NCBI GenBank assembly: GCA_018261905.1 | Contig: JAGTRU010000001.1 | Coordinates: forward strand, 372,001 to 436,000 | Direction: 5' to 3' | Length of the DNA stretch: 64,000 nucleotides | From: Pseudomonadota bacterium | GTDB lineage: Bacteria; Pseudomonadota; Gammaproteobacteria; Burkholderiales; Rhodocyclaceae | Shown: in pieces, positions 36,864 to 46,732 of the stretch | Position numbering within the stretch: position 1 is the first letter of the stretch | Layout of the letters: each line of letters opens with the position of its first letter | The notes under the pieces: generated by a model | What the model saw: only the letters and a program-made list of their open reading frames with translations | Databases searched by the model: none | What the model was told of the DNA's origin: nothing | Made by a program: the position numbers and the translations under genes

Positions 36864-39526
36864 GATGAAATCTCCATTCCGGATTCGAAACTTTCGCTCT
36901 TATCGCCGGCTAAATTGCCAGCTTGATCGCCAGTCTGATCAACCAGTTCAAGGGCTAGGCCATCTCCCCCAACCACCCGTACCTGCTGCAACGGAATGCC
37001 TTCACGCTTCGCAACCAATAGTTCCTGCGCCAGCGCCGGTAAGACCGTGGCCCGAATCAAGTCTTCAATGGCGCGACCACGGTGGGGATGACCGGCTGCC
37101 GTATTGGCGACCCACTCAATAGCCGACCCATCGATTTCCAGCTCGACCCCTTGTTCCTTGACGCGAAGCGCTAGCTGATCGAGATAGTGAGCGGCAATCG
37201 ACTGTAGTGCGGACAAGCCTAATGGGCAGAAGGGTAGAACCTGCATGCGGGCCAATAAGGCCGGAGGAAAGCTGCGCTGCAAGGCTGTTTGGGCGAGTTG
37301 GCTGAGCTGCCCGAAGGTCGCCGGTTGCTCCGCCAAAGCCGCAACCTCAATTTCGTCGGCACCGATATTGCTGGTCATCAAAATCAGGCAATTCCTGAAA
37401 CTGACTCGCCGTCCTTCCCCATCTTCCATCCAACCGCGATCAAAGACTTGGTAAAAGACCTCGTGAACATCTCGGTGCGCCTTATCGAACTCGTCGAGAA
37501 GTACCACACTGTAGGGTTTACGCCATACCGCCTCGGTCAGTACGCCCCCCTTGCCATAACCAACATAGCCCGGAGGAGCTCCCTTCAAGGTGGCTGCAGT
37601 GTGCGACTCCTGGAATTCGTTCATGTTGAACTGAATCAGATTGTGCACCCCGCCAAACAAGACTTCGGCGAGCGCCACTGCCGTCTCCGTCTTGCCTGTC
37701 CCGGTTGGCCCCGTCAGCATGAATACGCCGAGTGGCCGGTTAGGATCGTGAATACCTGCACGAGCCACCTGCAATGCCTTGCTTAAAGCGGTCAATGCGC
37801 CGCTCTGGCCGAATACGCGGCGCTCCAGGCGCTCGCGCAACTCCAGTGTGGCATCAATATCATCACTCATCATGTCGACATCAGGAATGCCAGTCCATTC
37901 GGAGAGCACGGCAGCAATGGTGCGTTGATCCACCCACGGCTGGATCAACGCTTTGCCCTGCTGCAAGATATCCAGCCGACAAATCAGCTCGGGGATGGCG
38001 CCGCGGTCTTGATCCGAGATTCCAGCCTCAAGAATCTGCCCGACCTCGCAAACCATAGCCCGTGCCGTAACAACCTGTTCGCTAAGTTGGTCTGCGCGAG
38101 CCTGGTGTGCGGCGCGACGCTCCCGCAATTCTTCGTAATTGATGCTCCCGTCAACCGCCAGTTTGGCATCCTGCTCAGCCCACTGTAGTTGCAGATCCAG
38201 TGCCAGCACCGCCTGTAGCTCGCGCTCGAGAGCCGCCGGCGGCGCCACTCGACTCATTGCGACACGGGCGCACGCGGTGTCGAGCAAACTGATTGCTTTG
38301 TCCGGCAAATGGCGGCTTGGTAGATGACGTTTCGACAATTTGACTGCTGCGGCCAATGCGTCATCGGTAATACGTACCCCGTGATGCTCGGAAAACCGAT
38401 TGGCAATCATCCGCAACATGGTGATCGCTTCCTGCTCGCCGGGTTCATCCACCACCACCGGTTGCATGCGTCGCGTTAATGCCGCATCCGGTTCAATAAA
38501 TTGTTTGTATTCGCTCCAGGTTGTCGCGGCAACCATGCGCAACTTGCCCCGCGCCAACATCGGCTTAAGCATGTTTACCGCATCACCGGTACCGGCTTGT
38601 CCCCCCGCGCCAACCAGCGTGTGTGCTTCATCGCAGAAAAGGATGATCGGTACAGGCGAGCGCTCAATCGCATCCACCACAGACTTCAAGCGTGCCTCGA
38701 ACTCGCCTTTCATGCTGGCTCCTGCCTGCAGGCGCGCCAAATCGAGACACCAGACTTGAGCATCGGCTAGCACCGGTGGCACCATGGCATCGGCGATGCG
38801 TTGTGCCAGAGCCTCGACGATGGCTGTCTTCCCCACCCCGGCTTCACCCACCAGAATAGGGTTGTTCTGACGACGACGAAGCAAGATATCGATAACCTGA
38901 CGAAGCTCATTGTCACGACCAATCACCGGATCTAGTTCGCCGCGCTTCGCTTGAGCAGTCAGATCGTTGGCCCATTTGATCAATGCATCGGCATCGGAAA
39001 CGGTATCGTTGTTATTGTGAATAGGAACATCCGGCGAGTTCATAGGACGATCACCAGCCTCCCGCCAACCTCGCCCAGCCTGTTCGAGTACATTCGAAGC
39101 TGCCGGCCACTGGATCCTTTCGAATTGCGGACTAAGGTGATAAAGAGTCCGCCGCAACTGTTCATTTTCAAGCGCAGCGAGCAACACATGGCCCGAGCGG
39201 ATATGTTGTGAGGTGGCTACCAATTGACTGACGGCCAGCGCACTTTCCATCGCATGATCGACACGTGCCGAGATATCGATTGACGCCCCCTGACGCTTCG
39301 GGAGACGGGCCAATTGCTTTTGCAAGTGCCCCAGCAAGATGACAGGATCACCTTTGAAGTGTGATAACAACTCCGAGAGATCGCTCTGCTCGCGCCGAAA
39401 CATACAAACCAGCCAATGCTCTAGCTCAATGAACTCGTGTTCGCTTTGACGGCATAGCGCCGTTGCCTCAACCAGAGCTTCATAAGCCATCGTGCCCAAA
39501 CGACCGAACAACCGTTCTCGATTCAT
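36854..39526 (-). CDS. tssH: T6SS AAA+ ATPase TssH (ClpV)
   Basis: A hexameric ATPase that disassembles the contracted TssB/TssC sheath. An N-terminal Clp repeat domain is followed by AAA-1 with Walker A GEAGVGKTA and FCDEAHTLVGAGG. A middle domain follows, and AAA-2 has GPTGTGKTETAVALAE with VVLLDEFDKAH. It is about 890 residues. I prefer ATG 39526, preceded by GGAG at good spacing; ATG 39538, four codons upstream and overlapping the tssG stop, is the alternative. The stop overlaps vgrG by 10 bases. Confidence 0.95.
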   Translation of the reverse strand: MNRERLFGRLGTMAYEALVEATALCRQSEHEFIELEHWLVCMFRREQSDLSELLSHFKGDPVILLGHLQKQLARLPKRQGASIDISARVDHAMESALAVSQLVATSQHIRSGHVLLAALENEQLRRTLYHLSPQFERIQWPAASNVLEQAGRGWREAGDRPMNSPDVPIHNNNDTVSDADALIKWANDLTAQAKRGELDPVIGRDNELRQVIDILLRRRQNNPILVGEAGVGKTAIVEALAQRIADAMVPPVLADAQVWCLDLARLQAGASMKGEFEARLKSVVDAIERSPVPIILFCDEAHTLVGAGGQAGTGDAVNMLKPMLARGKLRMVAATTWSEYKQFIEPDAALTRRMQPVVVDEPGEQEAITMLRMIANRFSEHHGVRITDDALAAAVKLSKRHLPSRHLPDKAISLLDTACARVAMSRVAPPAALERELQAVLALDLQLQWAEQDAKLAVDGSINYEELRERRAAHQARADQLSEQVVTARAMVCEVGQILEAGISDQDRGAIPELICRLDILQQGKALIQPWVDQRTIAAVLSEWTGIPDVDMMSDDIDATLELRERLERRVFGQSGALTALSKALQVARAGIHDPNRPLGVFMLTGPTGTGKTETAVALAEVLFGGVHNLIQFNMNEFQESHTAATLKGAPPGYVGYGKGGVLTEAVWRKPYSVVLLDEFDKAHRDVHEVFYQVFDRGWMEDGEGRRVSFRNCLILMTSNIGADEIEVAALAEQPATFGQLSQLAQTALQRSFPPALLARMQVLPFCPLGLSALQSIAAHYLDQLALRVKEQGVELEIDGSAIEWVANTAAGHPHRGRAIEDLIRATVLPALAQELLVAKREGIPLQQVRVVGGDGLALELVDQTGDQAGNLAGDKSESFESGMEISSCA

Positions 39527-39537
39527 TCCATGCTCCA

Positions 39538-40614
39538 TCAAAACAACACCACAGGGTCATAGGCGCAGACTGTCTTAATACCTGCTGAAGGCTTTATCCA
39601 GGCGTCCTGGCCAATACGCGTTTTTCCCAACGAGGCCCGCAACGAAGAAGCGGTCCGTACCTGCACATCAATCCGGGCGCTAGCCTGCCCCCCCGTGTAG
39701 TCGTCAATGACACGGACCATTGTTTTCATTCGCTCGGAAGCTCGCTGAAATTTTGGAAAATCCACGGCATCCAAGGGTCCAATCTCAACAAGGATCGCCG
39801 ACTGCGTATCGAAAACCCGCCGCCCAATGCGCCATTGTCCGAGGTGCTTCTCGCCAGGATTGCCATAGCCAACTTCGATCCAGCGCCCATAGCGGGGGCT
39901 GACCTTGACCTGAATTGAGAAATAGCTGGAAAGAATGCTCTCAAGTACGGATAGGCTCCGCTCTGGGCGTACATAGGCCCAGGCAGCACTTTTCCGGCAC
40001 CGCGAAACATGTCGGGAAAACTCCTTGTCATTACCCGCCATCCAACCAGACGCGAGTCTCCCAAGACGCTCTGAAAACCCCTCCAGACGAGGATGGGCAA
40101 ACATACTGAGTAGCGGATGTGTATTGGCGAAAGCACGATAATTCAGGATTGCCAGATGACCGCTGAGCAAATTCAGAAATGCCTCGAAAGCGGCATTTCG
40201 TTCCAGAGTACGTTCGTGCTTGGCATGCTCGGTGATATGAATCGGCATTGGTCCAAATGGAGCAAACAAACCGAAATGCCGAACACGGACATTGACTTTG
40301 TAGCTAGAAACCTCACTGGGATCGTCTTCAACATAGGTATCCGGGGTAAATGTCACTTGCTGCAAATCGGTACCGGAAAAATACATTTCGGCAGCTTGTC
40401 CGATTTGTAGCCAGTTCTGGTCCCAACCAGGACGAATGCCGCGCCCATCGACGGCGACAAGTTGTTCGAGTCGTCGCAACAATTCGTCGAACGTCTTGTG
40501 ATTGGAAATTCCACGCCATGTCTCGTCGGGTAACACCTTGCGCTCGGCACGCGCAGCGGCGACATAGAGCATGGCTTCGTGCAGGCGATCGATTTCTTCG
40601 GTCGAAAGCCGCAT
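39538..40614 (-). CDS. tssG: T6SS baseplate protein TssG
   Basis: A 358-residue baseplate subunit forming the TssE-F-G-K wedge. It resembles the ImpH/VasB family: FSGTDLQQVTFTPDTYVEDD, then FGLFAPFGPMPIHITEHAK and the later region with GNPGEKHLGQWRIGRRVFD. The ATG at 40614 shares a base with the tssF stop (TGATG), indicating coupling; an apparent upstream TTG adds only one residue. Confidence 0.93.
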   Translation of the reverse strand: MRLSTEEIDRLHEAMLYVAAARAERKVLPDETWRGISNHKTFDELLRRLEQLVAVDGRGIRPGWDQNWLQIGQAAEMYFSGTDLQQVTFTPDTYVEDDPSEVSSYKVNVRVRHFGLFAPFGPMPIHITEHAKHERTLERNAAFEAFLNLLSGHLAILNYRAFANTHPLLSMFAHPRLEGFSERLGRLASGWMAGNDKEFSRHVSRCRKSAAWAYVRPERSLSVLESILSSYFSIQVKVSPRYGRWIEVGYGNPGEKHLGQWRIGRRVFDTQSAILVEIGPLDAVDFPKFQRASERMKTMVRVIDDYTGGQASARIDVQVRTASSLRASLGKTRIGQDAWIKPSAGIKTVCAYDPVVLF

Positions 40615-42464
40615 CAATGCGTCCCTCTGGCCAGATCCAGGTTGGAAAAATGGCCACCGGGCTCACCGTCAAACTCGATATCCACCTCTAGCGCATCATT
40701 CAAATTCACACATTCCAGAAGTGCCTGGCAGACGATTCGCGAAAACAACCAGTCACCTCCGTCAGGATGGCTCTTGCTATCAATATTGATCAGCAACTTG
40801 TTGGAGCGGACCCAGGACATTGGGCCTGGCACAGGAGAGCGCGAAAAACCAAGGGCATTCCTTGCCCGGTCGAGGCTGGCAACCCGTCGCTGATCCGCCT
40901 GAATTGAGGGAGTACAGGCGAGCGACAACCACAAGCGTATAGCTTCAGCGACGTCATGTTCGCCACGCGACCGAATGCGCAGCGGATTACTACCCAAGAA
41001 CTGTACGGCCTCCCAGTGCCGTTCAGGTAGTGGCTCATCGCGAGCTTCGCTAGGTAATCTAAGACATTCAATCTTCTGTACAGAACAGGCCTCGGACAGC
41101 GTGAAGCCAGCGCGATCAAGCTTCTCGCGATACCAGCCACGATCACTGACATAACCGTCGATCTGAAGGAACTTGATATCCTCCGGCAAACCGAGATCAG
41201 AATTCAGCGAAGCGCTGACGAAATGCCGCGCAGGCAATTGGTCGCGCAGAACCGAGTGATCGATTGCACCATAGGTGGCATGTTGCTTTCGATAATTGAA
41301 GAATCCTTCCTGTCCGCTGACGGAAAATGCCTCACGGGGCGGCACCGGACTCAGTTCGATGCTGCGCCCACTCGCGAGCATGGCTCGACATTCAGTGAGA
41401 TGGTGAATATCGAAAGCCAGCGGCCGCATGCGATCGACGACGACCCACTGGTCGGTTTGGTTTGCGTTATAGATTAGCGGGTCAAATCTCTTGGGGTACA
41501 AGTTGATAATCGGCGTTGCATACAGCCGGAAATTACCAACACCGATCCGATGCATAATCAAGGTCGGTTCAGACTTCAACATGAAAACAAGATGGAATTT
41601 CTTGTGTCCGGATATTTTCTTGAATAATCTCGACAAACCAGCAACCCGAACACCAAGGAACTTGGCTGGCTGAGCGAAATATTCGCGCAACAGGCGAAGC
41701 CCTGGCAGCATGCTGGCCGATGACGGAAGTAACGCCTCATTATCCGAAACGCCGATGATTGATAGTTCTGATGGTGCCAGCTCAAAAAAATCTAGGGCAC
41801 TACTATCTTCGCCCCAAGCAAACACTTTGAGACTGCCGTGCAACAGGGTCTTCTGTATCGCCAAGGCCAGCGGAACATCACCAGCCAGCGTCAAATTGAC
41901 ATGATCCGTTTCCAGATCACCAAGAGTAGCGTTGCTCTGGGCTGTAAACTCGAAATCAATGACGCCCGCTGCTTCGGTTGCACGAGCGGCAATTCTCGGC
42001 GGCAAATGGCTAATCGTCTGGGCACAGCGAACCTGAGACAGTTCAAGAGGCAACAAGTGCACTTCCTGGCCGGTGGTAAAACGTAAGCTGGCACCGCCCC
42101 CCGGCAAGTTTGCCTGGATTATTGCCCCTTTCTTGATGCGTTGCCCGCTCATACATTCCGGGGAAGAAAAGTCAGGCTCAAAGGCAACCGTCGCAATTGA
42201 CGGGGTCGCCTCATTCCACAATGGCGCTACCCGCGAAAGTACTTGGCGCGCGAATTCTGCATGTTCCACATCAAGGCGTGCATGCACTCGGGCCGACAAA
42301 AAGGCGACCCCTTCCAGCAAACGCTCAACAAATGGATCGCTCACCGTATCGTTGTGCATGCCGAGTTCGCCAGCCACCTGCGGATAGGCATCAGCAAAAC
42401 ATTTGCCAGCCTCGCGCAAAAACCGTAGCTCCTCGTTATAGAGCTCAATGAAATGCGGGTTCAA
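40614..42464 (-). CDS. tssF: T6SS baseplate protein TssF
   Basis: A 616-residue ImpG/VasA-family baseplate subunit. The opening FIELYNEELRFLREAGKCFA, then RLLEGVAFLSARVHARLD and the later WLSLACTPSIQAD are characteristic. The first codon appears to be TTG at 42464, overlapping the tssE stop as TTGA; no earlier ATG exists and the next ATG is about 35 codons inside the conserved region, so the TTG start is well supported. Confidence 0.94.
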   Translation of the reverse strand: MNPHFIELYNEELRFLREAGKCFADAYPQVAGELGMHNDTVSDPFVERLLEGVAFLSARVHARLDVEHAEFARQVLSRVAPLWNEATPSIATVAFEPDFSSPECMSGQRIKKGAIIQANLPGGGASLRFTTGQEVHLLPLELSQVRCAQTISHLPPRIAARATEAAGVIDFEFTAQSNATLGDLETDHVNLTLAGDVPLALAIQKTLLHGSLKVFAWGEDSSALDFFELAPSELSIIGVSDNEALLPSSASMLPGLRLLREYFAQPAKFLGVRVAGLSRLFKKISGHKKFHLVFMLKSEPTLIMHRIGVGNFRLYATPIINLYPKRFDPLIYNANQTDQWVVVDRMRPLAFDIHHLTECRAMLASGRSIELSPVPPREAFSVSGQEGFFNYRKQHATYGAIDHSVLRDQLPARHFVSASLNSDLGLPEDIKFLQIDGYVSDRGWYREKLDRAGFTLSEACSVQKIECLRLPSEARDEPLPERHWEAVQFLGSNPLRIRSRGEHDVAEAIRLWLSLACTPSIQADQRRVASLDRARNALGFSRSPVPGPMSWVRSNKLLINIDSKSHPDGGDWLFSRIVCQALLECVNLNDALEVDIEFDGEPGGHFSNLDLARGTH

Positions 42465-42922
42465 AACTTAAGGCTCCGCACTAGATTAACTGCCCCATTA
42501 CTGAAATCTACCGCTAACCGAAAAACGACAGCCCCGTGTGAACCATGACGAGTCGTAGCATCGATCTCGAACAAGATTGACTGTCTGAATTGCTGATCCG
42601 TATCGGAGAGCGCGTTAACCCGAAGCGTCCGGGGATCAAGACGCGGTTCGAACAAAGGAATCATGCGCCGCAAGTGCCGAACGACTGCCTCGGTATCACT
42701 CCGGCTGTTACTAACCAGACCGGCTATCGGCAAACCATAATTTAGGACCGATACCACTGCTGGGGCCTCCTGTTCAAGCGGCAGCGTTCCGCTTCTCGTG
42801 GCATGCTGCAGAAGTTGGGTGACATCTTCGCAAATGCTTTGTTCGACGCCCTTGCCCCCTTGACTGCTGATGCGGCCATAAAGGTTTGGGGTGAAGGAGT
42901 GTCCGCGAGCCAAAGATCTCAT
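42461..42922 (-). CDS. tssE: T6SS baseplate protein TssE (gp25-like)
   Basis: A 153-residue GPW/gp25-family subunit that seeds sheath polymerisation. The N-terminal LYGRISSQG, the segment VLNYGLPIAGLVS and the terminal EP-R pattern (LFEPRLDPRTLRVNAL) fit the family. The start ATG 42922 lies 75 bases after hcp, from which it is separated by a perfect hairpin; the stop overlaps tssF. Confidence 0.9.
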   Translation of the reverse strand: MRSLARGHSFTPNLYGRISSQGGKGVEQSICEDVTQLLQHATRSGTLPLEQEAPAVVSVLNYGLPIAGLVSNSRSDTEAVVRHLRRMIPLFEPRLDPRTLRVNALSDTDQQFRQSILFEIDATTRHGSHGAVVFRLAVDFSNGAVNLVRSLKF

Positions 42923-42933
42923 GGGGTTCTATA

Positions 42934-42965
42934 GCACCGCCGGATGGCGAACCGTCCGGCGGTGC
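42934..42965 (-). terminator. Hairpin between hcp and tssE
   Basis: A perfect 11-bp GC-rich stem (GCACCGCCGGA/TCCGGCGGTGC) with a 10-base loop lies directly after hcp in the transcribed direction. There is no U-run after it, so it is more likely a partial attenuator or an RNA-stabilising structure that lets hcp be made in excess over tssE and the later genes. Confidence 0.6.
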
Positions 42966-42996
42966 CTGTTCCTATAATGATTCAGAGGAGATTGCC

Positions 42997-43521
42997 TTAA
43001 ACGACGGCATTCAGCTTCAGGTCGTAGCCAGCTTTGCTGACAGCACCCATGGTGCCGTCGTTACGCTGTTCCTTATACTCAAGCTCGATACGGGCAAAGT
43101 TGATCTTGATTTCATCAACAGGCAGGACGGTATCGGTTTCGCCACGCGTCGTAGCCATACCACCGGGCAGATTGCCGACGGTAGTAAACGATGAAACCAA
43201 GCAGTTACTGAAGGTCACCGTCAGGAAGTCCATCTGCGTACCGCCGGACTTACGGCAAATCAGCTTTGCCTGGGGAACATGCTCCCCGGTTGCGCACATC
43301 AAGAAAAGTTTCGGAGAAGCCTTATTCGAGACCATCCGGAACTCGAAGTCTTTCATTTCGACCTTGCCGGCACCGCCGCCGCTACCAAAACCCCAGCGAC
43401 CCGAGTTTTCTTCAGCCCACTGCCAGCTCTGGACCTGAATCAGGCCAGGATACTGGGCGTCCGGAGATTCCCCCTCGACACCATCAATTTGCAGGAAATA
43501 GTCAACAAGTGCAGCAGCCAT
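42997..43521 (-). CDS. hcp: T6SS tube protein Hcp (TssD)
   Basis: A 174-residue protein forming the hexameric rings of the inner tube. The sequence MAAALVDYFLQIDGVEGES, then IQVQSWQWAEEN and the C-terminal EIKINFARIELEYKEQ match the Hcp1 family, and the length is typical. It follows tssC after 94 bases and has a strong ribosome-binding site (AAAGAGG). A hairpin after its stop probably separates its abundance from that of the baseplate genes. Confidence 0.96.
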   Translation of the reverse strand: MAAALVDYFLQIDGVEGESPDAQYPGLIQVQSWQWAEENSGRWGFGSGGGAGKVEMKDFEFRMVSNKASPKLFLMCATGEHVPQAKLICRKSGGTQMDFLTVTFSNCLVSSFTTVGNLPGGMATTRGETDTVLPVDEIKINFARIELEYKEQRNDGTMGAVSKAGYDLKLNAVV

Positions 43522-43615
43522 AATTACCTCTTTAAAGTTAGCTTGGATACCGTGTCAGGAACCTGGTTGGAGCTCCACATTTCCGAAAAGTGAGGAGAGT
43601 CCACCCAAGAGGTCG

Positions 43616-45121
43616 TTACTTCGTCGCCGTCTTGGCAGACGGCAGCTTAGATACCAACCGGAGCGACACGGTTAAACCCTCCAGTTGATAATGCGGGCGC
43701 AGGAAAAACTGAGCGCGGTAATAACCGGGGTTATCCGGTAGTTCATCCACGATCACTTCTGCAGCAGATAGCGGACGACGAGACTTGGTCGCCTCGCTGG
43801 AAATCGTCGGGTCGCCATCGACGTAATTCATAATCCAGTCGTTCAGCCAGCGCTGGGTTTCCTCGCGTGACTTGAATGAACCGATCTTGTCCCGGACGAT
43901 GCATTTCAGGTAATGGGCAAACCGACAGGTTGCAAAAATATAGGGCAGGCGGGCCGAGAGATTGGCATTTGCGGTAGCGTCGTCATCCTCGTAAATTGTT
44001 GGCTTATGCAAGGTCCGAGCGCCAATAAACGCGGCCATATCGGAATTCTTGCGAAACACCAGCGGCATAAAGCCAGCATTTGACAATTCATGCTCTCGCC
44101 GATCTGAGATGGCGCTTTCAGTCGGGCAATAGAGTAATTTCTCGCCATCACTACCGGAGTAAACATAGTTTGGTAGTATTTCCACGGAACCACCTGATTC
44201 CACCCCGCGAATTTTGGTACACCATCCATACTCGGAGAAGGCACGCGTGATGTTTGCGCCCATTGCATAGGCGGAGTTGGCCCAGCAAAAATCATTCGCG
44301 TTGTCGGGATCGATTTTTTCCTCGAAAGCGAACTCCTGAACCTCATGGGTATGGGCTCCGTAAGGCAGGCGAGCCATGAAACGTGGCATGGTCAAAGCCA
44401 AATAGCGCGAATCATTCGACTCACGCAAACGTCGCCATGCAGCGTACTCGACAGCCTGAAAGATCTTGGAGATGTCACGGGGATTACCCAATTCGGTCCA
44501 CGAATCCATCTGCATCGTCCCCGGCGCTACTGCGGAGATGAATGGAGCATGCGCCGACGCAGCGATCTTGGCCATTTCGGTCAGCAAGGCGACATCCTGT
44601 GGGCTGTGATCGAATTCGTAATCGCCAATCAGGCAACCAAAGGGCTGGCCACCAAACTGACCGAATTCCTGCTCATAGACTTTTTTGAAGATAGGGCTTT
44701 GATCCCAGGCACCGCCCTTGTAATGACGTAAGGTCCGCCCCAGCTCTTTTTTGCTGATATTCATGACTCGAATACGCAGATTAGCGCTCGTCTCGGTATT
44801 GGAAACCAAATGGTGCAAGCCCCGCCACGCCCCCTCTATCGCTTGCATCTGCGGGTGATGCAGAATTCTGGTTAGTTGTTCCGAAATTTTCGCGTCGATC
44901 TCGCCAACCAGCGAATCAATAGTCTTCAACGCATCCTTGTAAACAACAACCTTGTCGCGACGCACAAAGCCCAACAAGGTGTTGACTGCAACCTGGACAG
45001 CCTCGGTAGCTTCATTAGTCCGCGGCCGGAAGGATTTCTTCAGCAAATCCGTTAGCTCGCCGTCATTTTCAACAGTGGCAACCAGCGGAGCGTCTGCTTT
45101 ACGTTCGAACACTGCACTCAT
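43616..45121 (-). CDS. tssC: T6SS sheath large subunit TssC
   Basis: A 501-residue protein forming the contractile sheath with TssB. Segments AIEGAWRGLHHLVSNTETS, LIGDYEFDHSPQDVALL and the C-terminal PGYYRAQFFLRPHYQLEGL are conserved in the VipB/ImpD family. The start ATG 45121 lies 5 bases after the tssB stop with its ribosome-binding site overlapping that stop, so the two sheath subunits are made together. Confidence 0.97.
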   Translation of the reverse strand: MSAVFERKADAPLVATVENDGELTDLLKKSFRPRTNEATEAVQVAVNTLLGFVRRDKVVVYKDALKTIDSLVGEIDAKISEQLTRILHHPQMQAIEGAWRGLHHLVSNTETSANLRIRVMNISKKELGRTLRHYKGGAWDQSPIFKKVYEQEFGQFGGQPFGCLIGDYEFDHSPQDVALLTEMAKIAASAHAPFISAVAPGTMQMDSWTELGNPRDISKIFQAVEYAAWRRLRESNDSRYLALTMPRFMARLPYGAHTHEVQEFAFEEKIDPDNANDFCWANSAYAMGANITRAFSEYGWCTKIRGVESGGSVEILPNYVYSGSDGEKLLYCPTESAISDRREHELSNAGFMPLVFRKNSDMAAFIGARTLHKPTIYEDDDATANANLSARLPYIFATCRFAHYLKCIVRDKIGSFKSREETQRWLNDWIMNYVDGDPTISSEATKSRRPLSAAEVIVDELPDNPGYYRAQFFLRPHYQLEGLTVSLRLVSKLPSAKTATK

Positions 45122-45126
45122 TGCAT

Positions 45127-45705
45127 TTACTCTTTCGGCTCTTGGGGTTGATCGAGGTTTGTGACGTCCTGCACCGCTGCACCAGAGTCACTCGGCCAGT
45201 CGCCGTCGTCCTGAACAGCGATCTGCTTTCCCGTGTATTTAGGATTTGTCAGTAATTGCTCAATCAAATCCTGCGCAGCCATCTTGCCGTCCATATAAGT
45301 AGCAAGTTCTTTTAATTCATTGCGCGCCTTCATCAACGCTGCTAATTCGGGAATGCGCTTGGCAACCTCAGCCGGTTCGAAGTCCTTCATTGATTGAAAA
45401 GTCAGATCGACATCAATCAGGGCTCCTGGCTCGTCGGACAACGTATCGTCAGCATAGAAGGTCGCCTTCGGAGAAATCTGGGCCATCCGCTTATCGAAGG
45501 TTTCATCGTCAATATCAATGTAATCGCGCTCTTCGACCGGTGCCAAACTTGCCGTATTGTCCCCCGAGAGATTAGCCATCACACCGACCACAAACGGCAA
45601 CTCGACCTTTTTCTGGGAGCCGTAAATCTCCACGTCATACTCAATCTGAACCCGTGGCGCGCGCTGCTTGCCGATAAATTTCTGTCCGTCGTAATGTTTT
45701 GCCAC
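45127..45705 (-). CDS. tssB: T6SS sheath small subunit TssB
   Basis: A 192-residue VipA/ImpB-family protein. The start is GTG at 45705: AAGGGG sits 6 bases before it, and the resulting MAKHYDGQKFIGKQRAPRVQ aligns with the usual TssB opening. Frames extended to GTG 45720 or TTG 45723 would place that ribosome-binding site inside the gene. The conserved EYDVEIYGSQKKVELPFVVG and MANLSGD follow. Confidence 0.96.
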   Translation of the reverse strand: MAKHYDGQKFIGKQRAPRVQIEYDVEIYGSQKKVELPFVVGVMANLSGDNTASLAPVEERDYIDIDDETFDKRMAQISPKATFYADDTLSDEPGALIDVDLTFQSMKDFEPAEVAKRIPELAALMKARNELKELATYMDGKMAAQDLIEQLLTNPKYTGKQIAVQDDGDWPSDSGAAVQDVTNLDQPQEPKE

Positions 45706-45751
45706 ACCAACCCCCTTCACCAAAAAATTTCAAAAGTTCATCAACAAAGGC

Positions 45752-46732
45752 TTAGTTGCTTACTGGCCTTACCAATCGGTTTAGAAGCATTTCAGATTCC
45801 GAGAAAAGTTCGCGCATCAGCAACTCGAAATTCATATCAACCATGCGTTGCAATCTCTGAATGAAAATCGGCGCAGGATGGCCGCTTTCGTTTTCGCTGT
45901 AGTAACGAAGTAACGCATCAAGGACGATACGTACGTCTTCCCGATTTCGTAGTGAAAGACCTCTCTCGACCCCAATCGATACCCGGCTAAGGCTTTCCTC
46001 GGTAGCACACCCCAAGTCTTCGTAGAGGGCTGGTGTCTCTTCGCTAAGGCGTCCCATAGCAAGGGCTCTTGCCTTTTGCGCGGCATGTCCAACCAAGGTC
46101 ATCAATTCGGTAAAATCGACGCCGCTATCGGCACTAATTTCATCAAGACGATGACTTATCTCTTCAATACACTGCTTGGTTTTTCCGAGCATATCGAAGA
46201 CGGAAAGCCGACCAATCCCTGGATCAGCAGCGTCGTCCTGTAAAGCATTGTCAAGTGCTGAGCGATCATCAGGCGGCAGAACTTGCCCACCGAACTCTGG
46301 CAACAGGGCGGAGACCGGCCATAAGTAGCCGTTGAATAAGGGGAGTTTCTTGAATAGAGCAACACTGGGCGGACTCGCCAACCAACTAAGCACTGTCACG
46401 TGCAGATCACCTGTCGGTAATTCACTATCCCCCTGAGGAAATAGTTGCCCCGTATCCTTGAGAAGCAATTCAGAGATGTAACACAAGCCGCGATACCAAC
46501 CGCTCAACCCCTCGCTTTCGGCTCGGGCCCGCAACATCCAGACTGCAACTCGGAGATCGTCCGCTTCACGGGCCAAAACCTCGCAATCGCTAGCTACACG
46601 CCCCCAATCGAAAGGAGCCTGCCCTTTGCGCAAAGGTGCATCGAAATCAGCCTCGTGATCCGCGATCGCTTGATCGAGTTCGATGAATCGCTCGTCAAAC
46701 TCGAGATCAACAGCCCCTCCGTCCCCCAACAT
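45752..46732 (-). CDS. tssA: T6SS protein TssA (ImpA N-terminal family)
   Basis: A 326-residue protein with the ImpA-type N-terminal domain (PFDWGRVASDCEVLAREADDL; VAVWMLRARAESEGLSGWY; KDTGQLFPQ). TssA primes tube and sheath growth at the baseplate. The last 60 residues (PAPIFIQRLQRMVDMNFELL) form the short-type C-terminus. It is the first gene of the locus, 46 bases before tssB. Confidence 0.93.
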   Translation of the reverse strand: MLGDGGAVDLEFDERFIELDQAIADHEADFDAPLRKGQAPFDWGRVASDCEVLAREADDLRVAVWMLRARAESEGLSGWYRGLCYISELLLKDTGQLFPQGDSELPTGDLHVTVLSWLASPPSVALFKKLPLFNGYLWPVSALLPEFGGQVLPPDDRSALDNALQDDAADPGIGRLSVFDMLGKTKQCIEEISHRLDEISADSGVDFTELMTLVGHAAQKARALAMGRLSEETPALYEDLGCATEESLSRVSIGVERGLSLRNREDVRIVLDALLRYYSENESGHPAPIFIQRLQRMVDMNFELLMRELFSESEMLLNRLVRPVSN

